Shown here piece after piece: positions 1-9,246 of a stretch of DNA of 51,349 nt. The position numbers and the translations under genes are program-made. The first letter of the stretch is position 1. Each line of letters begins with the position of its first letter. Where the stretch lies: NCBI GenBank assembly GCA_001839685.1, contig MLAK01000250.1, positions 1-51,349 on the forward strand. The letters are read 5' to 3'. The notes below the pieces were generated by a model, which was not told where the DNA came from, made no database searches, and saw only the letters and a list, made by a program, of their open reading frames with translations. Source of the DNA: Tritrichomonas foetus. Its lineage: Eukaryota; Parabasalia; Tritrichomonadida; Tritrichomonadidae.

Positions 1-408
1 GTTTGTATACATCTTATACATCTCTTTATATGAAATAATGATTTACATATCACAATTAAGGATATAACCTCATAGAAAAAGCCAAGATATAATATTCAAA
101 ATATTTCGAATAATTTTCTTTTCTGAGTAGTATGGAAAAAGAATTAACTGGAAATTATTAAATAATTATTCAATCATCAAAAATTAAAGAGATATTTGTT
201 CGTTAATTCAATATAGAATATTTTTGATCCATTCAAGATTTTCAATGTTAATTTGGTTGGTGTATGCGTCCAAATATCGATAGAAAATGATTGTGAGGAA
301 ATTCTGTTTGAAATAAAAAAATCGTTAAAAAAAAAAATCGCCTATCGAAAAGTTTTCGAATAATTATTTCATTTTTTTTCACTCGAGTTTTTTTATTTTA
401 TCTTATCA
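1..408. other. Upstream intergenic sequence
   Basis: AT-rich non-coding sequence at the window edge. I see no gene, tRNA or repeat in it. The last 40 bases before the kinase start are T-rich and contain Inr-like TCATTT (369) and TCACTC (379) motifs. Confidence 0.6.
379..384 (+). promoter_or_regulatory. Possible initiator (Inr-like) element of the first kinase gene
   Basis: TCACTC fits the trichomonad initiator TCA-Py-(T/A), in which A is the transcription start; this would place it 28 bases before the ATG. A second candidate, TCATTT, begins at 369. The motif is short and frequent by chance in AT-rich DNA, so this is only suggestive. Confidence 0.25.
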
Positions 409-2283
409 ATGAGCAACGATCATCCTCCTGCTGACGAGCCTGCAGCAGTTGATGAAAATCACTGGGAAATGTTTGACGATGTTGTGCATCACATGACGAT
501 GGATGATATTAAAGACAGATACAAAGATATCGGAATTCTTTCGCAAAATAGAAATGCCACAGTTCGACTTTCAATTCACAATAAAACAGGCGAACGAGTT
601 GTTATGAAAATTCTCAACAAATCATCATTCACAGATCCAAAAAAAAGATTGCTCCTTTATCGTGAAATTAAAACGCTTCAAGCATTAGGAAACCAAAAGC
701 ACATTACAGAACTATATGAAGTGATCGATTCAGGCGATAGGATTTGGGTTGTGATGGAATATGCCGCAGGTGGAGAATTATTCGATTTTGTTAAAGCCAA
801 AGCACCTCTCATTGAAAGTGCTGCACGTGAAATATTTCGACCCATTGTAAAAGTTGTTGCTTACATGCATTCCATTCAATTAGTCCATCGTGATTTAAAA
901 CTTGAAAATATTTTGCTAGATACATCAGGAAGGATCCTTCTTGCTGATTTTGGATTTTCCAGACGATATGATCCAGAAAGTGGGCTAGTTGACTCGATTT
1001 GTGGAACACCTCATTATTCTCCACCTGAAATCATTCAAGGATTACCACATAATCCAGTATATGTTGACTCGTGGAGTTTGGGAATCATTTTGTATATGTT
1101 ATTTTTCGGTAAATTTCCATTTAATGGTTTATCAATCCCTGAGTTACTTCAAAACATCATCAAAGCGGAATATATTCTTCCATATAACTTGTCTGCACAA
1201 GCTGATGATCTCCTAAAAAAATTAATTGTTGCTGATCCAAAAGATCGATTATCAGCAAATGAAATCATGCAGCATGCGTGGTATAACAAGAATAGGGTGC
1301 CACACCCACCAAAACCTGATAATAGATCAGCGATTCACGCAGCAGTTCTTCATGATCTTGGAATAAAAGATTTAGGAATTAATGATATTGAAACATTAGA
1401 TGATGATGATCTTATTTCTTACAAAATCACTTTTCGTCGTTATCAAATTGGGGCTGTTCAAATTCCAATGCAGAACTTACCAAAACTGATTGTTCCTAAT
1501 AACCTTGATTATGATCAATATCGTCCACAATCAATCCGCACAAGACGTGCTAAAACCGTTCAAACAACAAGAAAAGAAAACACTCCTTTTGGAATGGATT
1601 CAGCAAAAGCTAGAGAAAGATTTCCAACTTGTGAACCTTTCTTGCAAATCATAAAAATGGATGAAAAAATTCCACAAAAGAAAACAAAAAATCAAAATAA
1701 ACCAATGTATAGATTAGTTGGTGATCCTTCATTTGCAAAGCATCCTTCAATTTTAAATCATCCTCCAAGACACAAAAGTTCAAATTTTGTCAAACAAATG
1801 AATTCACACAGTGGACGCAAAGCTAAAAAATTTACAAATGCTCCTCCAAAAATGCGAGTAAGACCTGCTACAACTTCTAGTGCAGCTGGTGCTTCTGTGT
1901 CTCCCCCAATTAATAAAGCATCAGATTCAACTGGAAAATATAAAATTCGCAAATTACAAACAATGAGATTAAGATCAATCGAGAGTGATGAATTACCACT
2001 TCCACAAATGAATTGTCAGCATACAACACTTGATAAACCTGATGTTGTTTGGAAGAAACTCCTTTCTTTCCTTGAACGAGAAGAAAATATATCAATTATT
2101 ACTGAACAAGACTTTGGTATGTATCTCCTCATTCCTGAACCGCATGAATTATATGTTGCACTGAATTTGGGATGTGTTCATCCTGGATTTGGCCTTATTG
2201 GATTCTCACTTTACAAAATAAGTGGAGATGAAAATGAATTCCGAGAATTTGAAAACAAGTTAGTGGAATATTTTGGGTTTTAA
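409..2283 (+). CDS. CAMK-like serine/threonine protein kinase with KA1-like C-terminus
   Basis: 624-aa protein kinase. The catalytic domain spans about residues 38-291. Visible motifs are VVMK with the ATP-binding Lys67, HRDLKLEN with catalytic Asp162, DFG at 180-182, and GTPHYSPPE for the activation-loop end, with PPE where APE is usual. The HRDLKLEN loop and subdomain order are typical of the CAMK/AMPK-SNF1 group. The glycine-rich loop is degenerate (GILSQNRNATV): only the first glycine remains. Residues 300-540 are basic, disordered and low in complexity. The last 80 residues, ending EFENKLVEYFGF, resemble the KA1-like domain found at the end of many trichomonad kinases; such domains bind membranes or regulate the kinase. 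The start is the first ATG in frame, followed by an acidic leader. Substrate and pathway cannot be read from the sequence. Confidence 0.9.
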   Translation: MSNDHPPADEPAAVDENHWEMFDDVVHHMTMDDIKDRYKDIGILSQNRNATVRLSIHNKTGERVVMKILNKSSFTDPKKRLLLYREIKTLQALGNQKHITELYEVIDSGDRIWVVMEYAAGGELFDFVKAKAPLIESAAREIFRPIVKVVAYMHSIQLVHRDLKLENILLDTSGRILLADFGFSRRYDPESGLVDSICGTPHYSPPEIIQGLPHNPVYVDSWSLGIILYMLFFGKFPFNGLSIPELLQNIIKAEYILPYNLSAQADDLLKKLIVADPKDRLSANEIMQHAWYNKNRVPHPPKPDNRSAIHAAVLHDLGIKDLGINDIETLDDDDLISYKITFRRYQIGAVQIPMQNLPKLIVPNNLDYDQYRPQSIRTRRAKTVQTTRKENTPFGMDSAKARERFPTCEPFLQIIKMDEKIPQKKTKNQNKPMYRLVGDPSFAKHPSILNHPPRHKSSNFVKQMNSHSGRKAKKFTNAPPKMRVRPATTSSAAGASVSPPINKASDSTGKYKIRKLQTMRLRSIESDELPLPQMNCQHTTLDKPDVVWKKLLSFLEREENISIITEQDFGMYLLIPEPHELYVALNLGCVHPGFGLIGFSLYKISGDENEFREFENKLVEYFGF

Positions 2284-2613
2284 TTCAAGATGTGACACCG
2301 TTTTATATGTTATTATGTTTAAATATTTAGATGTGTACTATTTTATCTTTTTGTTCAATTTTATATTTTGAGAAATAGATAAATACTTTTGATTGTAGAT
2401 TTTCAACATGTTGTGCAAAAGGATAATGCATATTTACTATTCAGACTAGTATTCGGTATTTTGAAATTTTACACTTTAAGAAATGAATCGCATTATGAAA
2501 ATATTAGAATTTCTTCGGTTTTCTATGAAAATCATTTCGAAATATTTCGAACTTTGAATACAAATTTTTATTCGTCCTGGAAAAGTAAAAGTGAAACTTA
2601 TTACCTTGAATCT
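2284..2613. other. Intergenic stretch with an open frame lacking ATG
   Basis: Spacer between the kinase stop and the transporter ATG. From 2389 to 2613 it is free of stops in the transporter frame but has no ATG, beginning only with TTG. I treat it as 5' untranslated sequence. No other feature is seen. Confidence 0.5.
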
Positions 2614-3951
2614 ATGATTGATAGTGGCTCAAGTTCATCATCGAACAAAAGCTTATATTATGATGATCAAATAGATATCAAACACAGGGAAATAAATATT
2701 TTCAAGGTTAATGCAAAAAATCCTATTAATTCTGTAGATCAAGCTGTATTATATTGTAATACACTAATCGCAACTGGAGTATTACGATTTGGAAACGATA
2801 TGCAAAGTGGAGTAATAACTTTTACAATTTTAAATGTTGTATGTATGGTTTTCAGTACTTTTGGAATTTGGCTCTTACTTCTTACGGCAAAATTAACAGA
2901 TTCATTATCATATGAAGAAATATGGAGTGTTACAGTCAGCAATACCACAAAATTCATTCCAAACATTATCCTAATTTTGATATGCATTTGTGCTGCTATT
3001 CAGTATTTTTATTTAATAGAAAGAAATATAGAAATTATTATTGGAGAAAGTTTATCATTCAATTCGAATAATTGTTACTTGAACTCTTTTTTCTATTTAG
3101 GAATCATATATATTGTTGTGATTTTGCCTTTATCAGCTCTAAACACATGTCATTTATTAGTATATCCATCATATATAGCAATATTTTGCATACTCTTCCT
3201 CTTTATATATATTGTTTATACTTTTGGCGGACAAATGAACTATAACAATGGGGTTTTTGATCCATCAAATAAATTAGAAATTGTATCTCAAACTAACCTT
3301 GGCAGCTGTATTCAAGGATTAATATTTGGGTATGTGTTTCAGCCAATGATTTTTCCAGTATTAAAAAGTGGGAAAAATCATTCACTGAAATCTATTATGA
3401 GATTGATTGTTTCTCTTTTAGCTTTTGCTTTGGTTTTATATGAACTTTTTGGATTGTTTTCATATTTTACTTTATTTGATATGAATCATGGAGATCCATA
3501 TATTTATTATTTCGACCATTTTGATCCCAATAATCCTCATTTTATTGGTTCAAGAACATACAACATTATGAGCGCCGTTATAGCCATAGTTTTACTTTTA
3601 ACCTCTATACCAGTATATATATATCCAGCAGCAGAATGTATGTCTCGTTTTATAAATTTTTCGAAATTTAATAATCCTGAGAGAATGAAGTTCTTTCTTA
3701 CATTCATCATAAGAATATTACTTGGGATATTCTGCTTCACTATAGCAATTTTAAGTGAATTATCCAATTCAATTGCAGCTATTATTGCAGATATTGGTTT
3801 TGTGATTATTGGATTCAACCTTCCACCATTATTTTATATTCGAATTACAGGAACAGAACATAAAAAAACTTTTATCTGTGCTATTATTGTTTTCCTAATT
3901 TCCATCTTTCTTGTGGGATTTATGATATATTATGAGGTAGTGTCATATTAA
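2614..3951 (+). CDS. Amino-acid/auxin permease (AAAP) family transmembrane transporter
   Basis: 445-aa integral membrane protein. After a 40-45-residue hydrophilic N-terminus there are about 11 hydrophobic segments. The first holds the NTLIATGVLRF sequence, which matches the start of Aa_trans-family carriers (the ...GtGiL... motif). The count of 11 helices and the length of about 450 aa are normal for AAAP amino-acid carriers, which move amino acids across the plasma or lysosomal membrane with ions. A Pro-rich PVYIYPAAE in the seventh or eighth segment and NLPPLFYI near the end also fit the family. The open frame extends upstream to 2389 but only from a TTG, so the first ATG at 2614 is used. 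Substrate is unknown. It lies 330 bases downstream of a kinase gene on the same strand. Confidence 0.8.
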   Translation: MIDSGSSSSSNKSLYYDDQIDIKHREINIFKVNAKNPINSVDQAVLYCNTLIATGVLRFGNDMQSGVITFTILNVVCMVFSTFGIWLLLLTAKLTDSLSYEEIWSVTVSNTTKFIPNIILILICICAAIQYFYLIERNIEIIIGESLSFNSNNCYLNSFFYLGIIYIVVILPLSALNTCHLLVYPSYIAIFCILFLFIYIVYTFGGQMNYNNGVFDPSNKLEIVSQTNLGSCIQGLIFGYVFQPMIFPVLKSGKNHSLKSIMRLIVSLLAFALVLYELFGLFSYFTLFDMNHGDPYIYYFDHFDPNNPHFIGSRTYNIMSAVIAIVLLLTSIPVYIYPAAECMSRFINFSKFNNPERMKFFLTFIIRILLGIFCFTIAILSELSNSIAAIIADIGFVIIGFNLPPLFYIRITGTEHKKTFICAIIVFLISIFLVGFMIYYEVVSY

Positions 3952-4023
3952 GTGAAATAAGAAATGGAAGATTTTTATCTGGTCACCCAAAAAAAATTCT
4001 GACAGTTATGAAAAATCACTGGC

Positions 4024-4048
4024 TATAGCGAGCCCTATTTTCGCTATA
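4024..4048. repeat. Small perfect inverted repeat (hairpin)
   Basis: TATAGCGA and its reverse complement TCGCTATA are separated by a 9-base loop, in the 281-bp spacer between the transporter and the IQ/Sfi1-like gene. A related string (GCTATAACGAG then TTTTCGC) recurs at 4165-4182. It could act in 3'-end formation of the transporter or be chance. Confidence 0.45.
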
Positions 4049-4232
4049 TAGATTGTTTATTAAATATAGCTTATTCAATATTATGCATTAAAAAATGTTT
4101 TTAAGTTAATACTTTTGTTGATTGTCAGAAAGAGCGACGATAAAAAAATTTTTTTTGATGGTCAGCTATAACGAGTTTTCGCATAGAAAAGTATGAAAAG
4201 AAATATTTCTGAGAGTAACTTTTATATATGTG

Positions 4233-7200
4233 ATGCATTCAGATACAAGTAGTAGAGCATCATCAAGATCTTTATCAAAAGTGTTTTCCAATTTCAACAA
4301 ATCCAAAATCGCGCAATCAGAAATAGCAGACGACCTACTTTATCCAGAACATGAAAACTATGAGTATAGAAGAATAAGAAACAATGTAATATGTCATGGA
4401 AGGCAATCAAAAGAAGACATATCAGCAGTTATAATTCAGAAAACCTATAGAATGTTCAAAATTAGAACATTTTTCATCAACTTTTTGAAAAAATTTCGCC
4501 AGGTTAAAATCATGACTGAACGTCCCTATTTTATTGCACTTCTTTTAAACTCACATGCTAGTAAATGCAATCGGAAAAAATTATATGAAACACAGTTTTC
4601 TAAAACATTGTTTTGTCATAAAATCCTTAAAGGTTATCATCATCCTATATTTGAGGTTTTTACTATTACAGATCAATGTATGTTATCACCTGATATTGAT
4701 GGAAATAGGCTGTCAATATTTGTTAAAAAGATTTATAAACCAATAGTACAAAATATTTTCTCTGAGTGGCGCTTAGCAGCGAGAAGAGAATCAAATGAAA
4801 GAAAATTAATTTGTAATAATGAAACTGATGTGCTGTTGAGGAAAAGATTTGGAAATGAATACATTTCATTTAGCCTTTGGTTTCGTTATACTCAACAAAA
4901 AAGAAAAAGGAATTTGAATTTCACTGGTAGAATTCCTCAATGGGATTATCATATGATGCTTAAAAACAAAAAACTTGCAAAATATCAAAAAGCAGCCGAA
5001 ATTCATCTGGATAATAAGAAAAAATTGGTTACTCAAGCGTTATTAAACCTTGTACTGGCAAAAAAAGAGGAAGAAGCGGTTCTTTCTGATGCAGATCGAT
5101 TCCATATAAAACGGAATATGATGTTTGCATTATCAGCATGGGCACAGTTTATTGTTATACAGAGAAATAAAGTAAATATGCAACGTGCAGTGATTAAAAA
5201 ATGGTACTACTGTGTAAAAACCGATGCATTGTTAACAGAAAACTTAAAAATATATAAACCGAGACATGAATACTTTCAGAAAAGATGGGGGCTTTCCGCC
5301 TTTATCAAAAATAGAAGAATTTCACAGATTACAAATGTGTACTTATATTGCAAGCTTAATACGAAGCCTAGCCTTGCCCTTTTCTTTATCGCAACAATTC
5401 AAAATGATAACAACGTTGCATCTTTCTACCTGGCAATGCATGCATGGACTGTGATTACAAGAAGAAGGAAAAAATGGCAACAAATGATTTTTCAAGATTT
5501 AAAGGCCAGCAATTATGACTATACAAGAAGAAAAGCTTTAGCGGGTTTTCGAAAACAAGTTGTACCAATAACAAGTGCACCATCAAGTTATATCTCTCAG
5601 AGATTTCAACAAGAGACGATATATTTGTACGAATATATTATGAAAATGAGATCTGATTATGAACAAGTTTACCTTCTTTCATCAGATGAAAATGCGAAAA
5701 AAGAAGTTCAAAATGCACAAAATCTGGCTCAACAAAGGAAAATTTTCTTTCAGATGTGGACCAAAACAAAAATTGAACCAACTCTTCTTATGAGAATATC
5801 ATTAATCAACTCATTACATCAACAAACAAAAAAATCCCAGTTAGAATTAAAGCATAATGAAAAAGTTATGACATCATATCGTAAAGCGATCACATTTCTT
5901 GAAAGTTATAATTTGGCATCAGAATCAAAATTTAGAATTCTTCAAAGAACAATTACTGAAAATTCTAAAAGAGCTTTAGCTAATCGAACAAGATGTTCTC
6001 ATCGGGACCAAATGATCTTATATGCATACTATTCCCATCTTGATGCAACATCGCTGAAAGAAATCAAGCCATTGTTTAAAACAAATGATAAACTTCAGGT
6101 TGTTGCAAAGATTAAAAATGCAACTGATGAGCTAACCCAGCTCTTTTTGCCATTAATATCCATAACAAACCTTGGATCAGTCCTTGAACAACCGAACATG
6201 TATAGTTTTTCAAATGTCAAGGGATGTTCTTCACCTATTCAAAAAATGATTATAGATCACGATAGTATACGTAAAAGGTTTGATAATATTCGTTCAAAAT
6301 CAAAATTGTGTCCAACAACACAAGTACAATTTGAACGTTTAATGCTTGGACATATCAATAGTTCATCTATCAAAGGCTCCAATACATATTTATATTTAAA
6401 TTCCTATTCACCACCATTAATTGAAAACAAACCAATGCAAGTTTCAGGAGTAAATACCCAATTATTAAAAATGTTTCCATTAAAAGGGAGAAAAGCAATT
6501 GAAATTGGCCATCAATCAAATAAAACTGTAAATTTTAATATTATTAATGCACGTGTCGAGGAAGAAGAAGAAGAAGAAGAAAATTTAGATCTTAGTCTAT
6601 TCGCTAGTCAAGGAATTTCTGGAAGTTATGACAAATCTAAAGGATCTATGTTTTTTCAATCAATGAAATCATTTTCTTCAATGCTTTCAATGTCTTCTTT
6701 TGGATTACATTCATCCACCGAAACATCAAGTTTTCAATTAGAAAAATTTGATGATATTATTATGGAAGAAATCACTGAAAGATCTGATTCATCATATCGT
6801 GAAGAAAAAAGCGATTCCTATAGTGAAGAGGAGATTGAAACAAATTCTGGTAGGAAAACAATCATAAAAATAAAAAAGAAAAATACAAACGTAATTGAGC
6901 CAAAAAAAGAAACAATAATTGAAGCATTAAAAATTGGATTTAATAATGATGTTATGAATGGAGTTAATACTGTTCCACCTCCAAAGTCACCTAATGCCGC
7001 TAAAAAAGTCAAGCTGTTTATGGATATTTTATTTGGAAGAAATTCTCGTGATAATTTATCAGTTCCAATTACAAATCTAAGAAAAAAATTAATCCAAGAG
7101 TTAAATAATCAAAAAGAATCAAATTCGATTCCAGGAATTCAAACTCAAGAAACTACTCTACCAATTGCAAGTCTTATTACACAATATCATCAAGATAGGT

Positions 7201-9119
7201 ACAAGGAAATGAATTCTGATGATGAAAATAGGCCTATTCAGCGGATAAAATCGGATTTTTCGACTGATATGAGAAATTTAAATTCCGAAAATAATTATTC
7301 CATTGTATCTCACAGTAAAAGAAATCGACCAGTTCCACAACTAAGAAAGAAAACTGCAGCATCGGGAGCTTCCAAAAAATCGTTGGCGAAATCTATTTTT
7401 GATGGTTCTAGCTCTGATTCTTCAGATTTAAAAGATTATTATCGTGAAAAGCCACCTCTAATCGAAGAAAACGAAGAAATTAATGAGGAATTCACCAATC
7501 AAAATGAAGAAGAAGAGGACAAAGCTGAAGTTGCTGAAGGAGAAATAATTGAAGATATAATTAATGAAGATCCCAAAAAAACTACAAGTTCTTATTCAAG
7601 AAGAACACAAAATAAAATTGCATCACCATTTACGGCCATTGATGATGAAGAAGCAAATAATGATCCAATGTCGAAAGTTGATAAGCTTGTGTTTTCTTAT
7701 GTTCAAAAGAATTTAAAAAATGAAGATGAAGATGAATTAAACCTTGTTGAAGTTGATTCTGACAGAGATAATATTAACAGAGAAATGAAGAAAGAGAAAA
7801 TTGGAGAAAAGAAACGTAAGTTATGGCAACCACCTAAATTTCATCCACTTTATAAACCTAAGGCAACCTTAAAACATAAAAAATTATCACATCCGATAAA
7901 ATCAGGAAAACCAATTGTTATAAAACAAGACCAAGAAGTTACATCATCAATGAAAAAAATTATAAAAGAAGAAAATCAAGTCACCAAATTATTATATAAT
8001 AATGGTAAAACCGTAATTAAGCCACGTAAACAAACTGCCAGTAGTTATAGTAGCAAAAGTAATATTTCTTCAGTATCTAGCAACTATTCCAACTTATTAC
8101 CACTAAAGAACTTTTTAGAGGAAGTCGAAGAACCGAAAAAATTACATAAAACTGATCTACCAAAATATCCAGACAGTATAAAACTTTCAATTGATCAGAA
8201 AGACAACACTAGCCATGAAGACAAAGTTGTCACTTTCGGAGGAGGTGGACGACAAATTAAAGAAGAAAGCTTCAATCTTCAGAAAATCAGAGCTTCGAGA
8301 AACAATCGACTTATCCACAATTATCATCCACGGAAAGATAATTTTGTTTATGTTGAATCGGCACCAAAGAAGAAGGCAAAAGAACATGAAGACATTCGTA
8401 CTGATTATTCAAAGATGAAAAGCATTGTTGCTCAACTGATTCAATTAATGTCATCATCGCAAGATGACGCAAATGAATTCCTGAGGCTTCGAAAACGAGC
8501 AAGGATGTTGAGGAGACATCCTGCGTTTGTTGGATTAGAGAAACAAATCGGTAACCATGAAAAAAAGACAGTAGCAAAAGATCAGTTTTATGGCAGAATT
8601 CAATCTGCTTATGTAAAGTATTCAAGAAGAAGAAACGCAAGAGCGGCAGCTGATGAGATTATTACATTAATGCAAGACAATGCAGATTTTGCACCAGCAA
8701 TTCTCAAAATAATCGAAAAAACAGCAAAAGAAGAGACAAGATTTAATAATTCTCGACTCATGAAATCAAGAATTGGAAAAACAAAGGCGGATGAAGGACA
8801 AACAGTTCACTTTGTTGATTTAGATTGGATGACTACAATTCCAGATTACAAAGCTGTTGCTGTTCAATACAAAAATAAGAAAAATATTTATTCTAATCTT
8901 GAAGCAAGAATTGCTCCGGTAAATGAAGAAAGGTATGATAAAGTTGATGGGAAACGAAGAAGAAGAAATCGAGCGATTATCGAATACAGTCCGAAACCTG
9001 AATCAAATTGGGATCGAGCGTTGGTAAATTTCGATTTATCAGATATGTTGTTGATATCCTCGTGGGTGAGCGAAGATGTAATGGACGCAGTAATCGCAGA
9101 GAGCAATGCTACGGAATAA
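4233..9119 (+). CDS. Large IQ-motif and Sfi1-like repeat protein, putative centrin/calmodulin-binding cytoskeletal protein
   Basis: 1628-aa protein. Near residues 65-85 there is a good IQ motif (IIQKTYRMFKIRTFF), which binds calmodulin or centrin. Residues of about 170-560 hold spaced aromatic/Trp motifs such as FSEWRLAARR, FSLWFRYTQQ, LSAWAQFIV, MHAWTVITRR and FFQMWTKTK. These look like Sfi1 centrin-binding repeats (hydrophobic-x-x-Trp inside long helices), known from centrosome and basal-body fibres. Residues 770-1420 are disordered and low in complexity, with a Glu run near 6557-6580 and Ser/Glu/Lys-rich tracts. The C-terminal 200 residues are better ordered, basic then acidic, and match nothing I recognise. 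The open frame begins with GTG at 4230, so the ATG at 4233 is used. The Sfi1 assignment rests on pattern only. Confidence 0.65.
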   Translation: MHSDTSSRASSRSLSKVFSNFNKSKIAQSEIADDLLYPEHENYEYRRIRNNVICHGRQSKEDISAVIIQKTYRMFKIRTFFINFLKKFRQVKIMTERPYFIALLLNSHASKCNRKKLYETQFSKTLFCHKILKGYHHPIFEVFTITDQCMLSPDIDGNRLSIFVKKIYKPIVQNIFSEWRLAARRESNERKLICNNETDVLLRKRFGNEYISFSLWFRYTQQKRKRNLNFTGRIPQWDYHMMLKNKKLAKYQKAAEIHLDNKKKLVTQALLNLVLAKKEEEAVLSDADRFHIKRNMMFALSAWAQFIVIQRNKVNMQRAVIKKWYYCVKTDALLTENLKIYKPRHEYFQKRWGLSAFIKNRRISQITNVYLYCKLNTKPSLALFFIATIQNDNNVASFYLAMHAWTVITRRRKKWQQMIFQDLKASNYDYTRRKALAGFRKQVVPITSAPSSYISQRFQQETIYLYEYIMKMRSDYEQVYLLSSDENAKKEVQNAQNLAQQRKIFFQMWTKTKIEPTLLMRISLINSLHQQTKKSQLELKHNEKVMTSYRKAITFLESYNLASESKFRILQRTITENSKRALANRTRCSHRDQMILYAYYSHLDATSLKEIKPLFKTNDKLQVVAKIKNATDELTQLFLPLISITNLGSVLEQPNMYSFSNVKGCSSPIQKMIIDHDSIRKRFDNIRSKSKLCPTTQVQFERLMLGHINSSSIKGSNTYLYLNSYSPPLIENKPMQVSGVNTQLLKMFPLKGRKAIEIGHQSNKTVNFNIINARVEEEEEEEENLDLSLFASQGISGSYDKSKGSMFFQSMKSFSSMLSMSSFGLHSSTETSSFQLEKFDDIIMEEITERSDSSYREEKSDSYSEEEIETNSGRKTIIKIKKKNTNVIEPKKETIIEALKIGFNNDVMNGVNTVPPPKSPNAAKKVKLFMDILFGRNSRDNLSVPITNLRKKLIQELNNQKESNSIPGIQTQETTLPIASLITQYHQDRYKEMNSDDENRPIQRIKSDFSTDMRNLNSENNYSIVSHSKRNRPVPQLRKKTAASGASKKSLAKSIFDGSSSDSSDLKDYYREKPPLIEENEEINEEFTNQNEEEEDKAEVAEGEIIEDIINEDPKKTTSSYSRRTQNKIASPFTAIDDEEANNDPMSKVDKLVFSYVQKNLKNEDEDELNLVEVDSDRDNINREMKKEKIGEKKRKLWQPPKFHPLYKPKATLKHKKLSHPIKSGKPIVIKQDQEVTSSMKKIIKEENQVTKLLYNNGKTVIKPRKQTASSYSSKSNISSVSSNYSNLLPLKNFLEEVEEPKKLHKTDLPKYPDSIKLSIDQKDNTSHEDKVVTFGGGGRQIKEESFNLQKIRASRNNRLIHNYHPRKDNFVYVESAPKKKAKEHEDIRTDYSKMKSIVAQLIQLMSSSQDDANEFLRLRKRARMLRRHPAFVGLEKQIGNHEKKTVAKDQFYGRIQSAYVKYSRRRNARAAADEIITLMQDNADFAPAILKIIEKTAKEETRFNNSRLMKSRIGKTKADEGQTVHFVDLDWMTTIPDYKAVAVQYKNKKNIYSNLEARIAPVNEERYDKVDGKRRRRNRAIIEYSPKPESNWDRALVNFDLSDMLLISSWVSEDVMDAVIAESNATE

Positions 9120-9246
9120 TTGAAGAAATCATGACGAAAATAATATGAGAATCTTTGATGATGGAATAAAGACCAAATATGTATTTAAAATAAAACCAAA
9201 TATATTATCAACTCTGGCAAGTTTTTTTTTACTTCCTTTTTTTGAA

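Noticed and set aside
2117..2122. GTATGT string as a trichomonad 5' splice site
   Set aside because: It lies inside an intact kinase frame and I saw no ACTAACACACAG-type 3' element after it. By eye I found no intron in the window, though this was not an exhaustive search.
8311..8640. 109-aa minus-strand open frame inside the IQ/Sfi1-like gene
   Set aside because: Fully opposite a long coding frame, no recognisable domain; shadow ORF.
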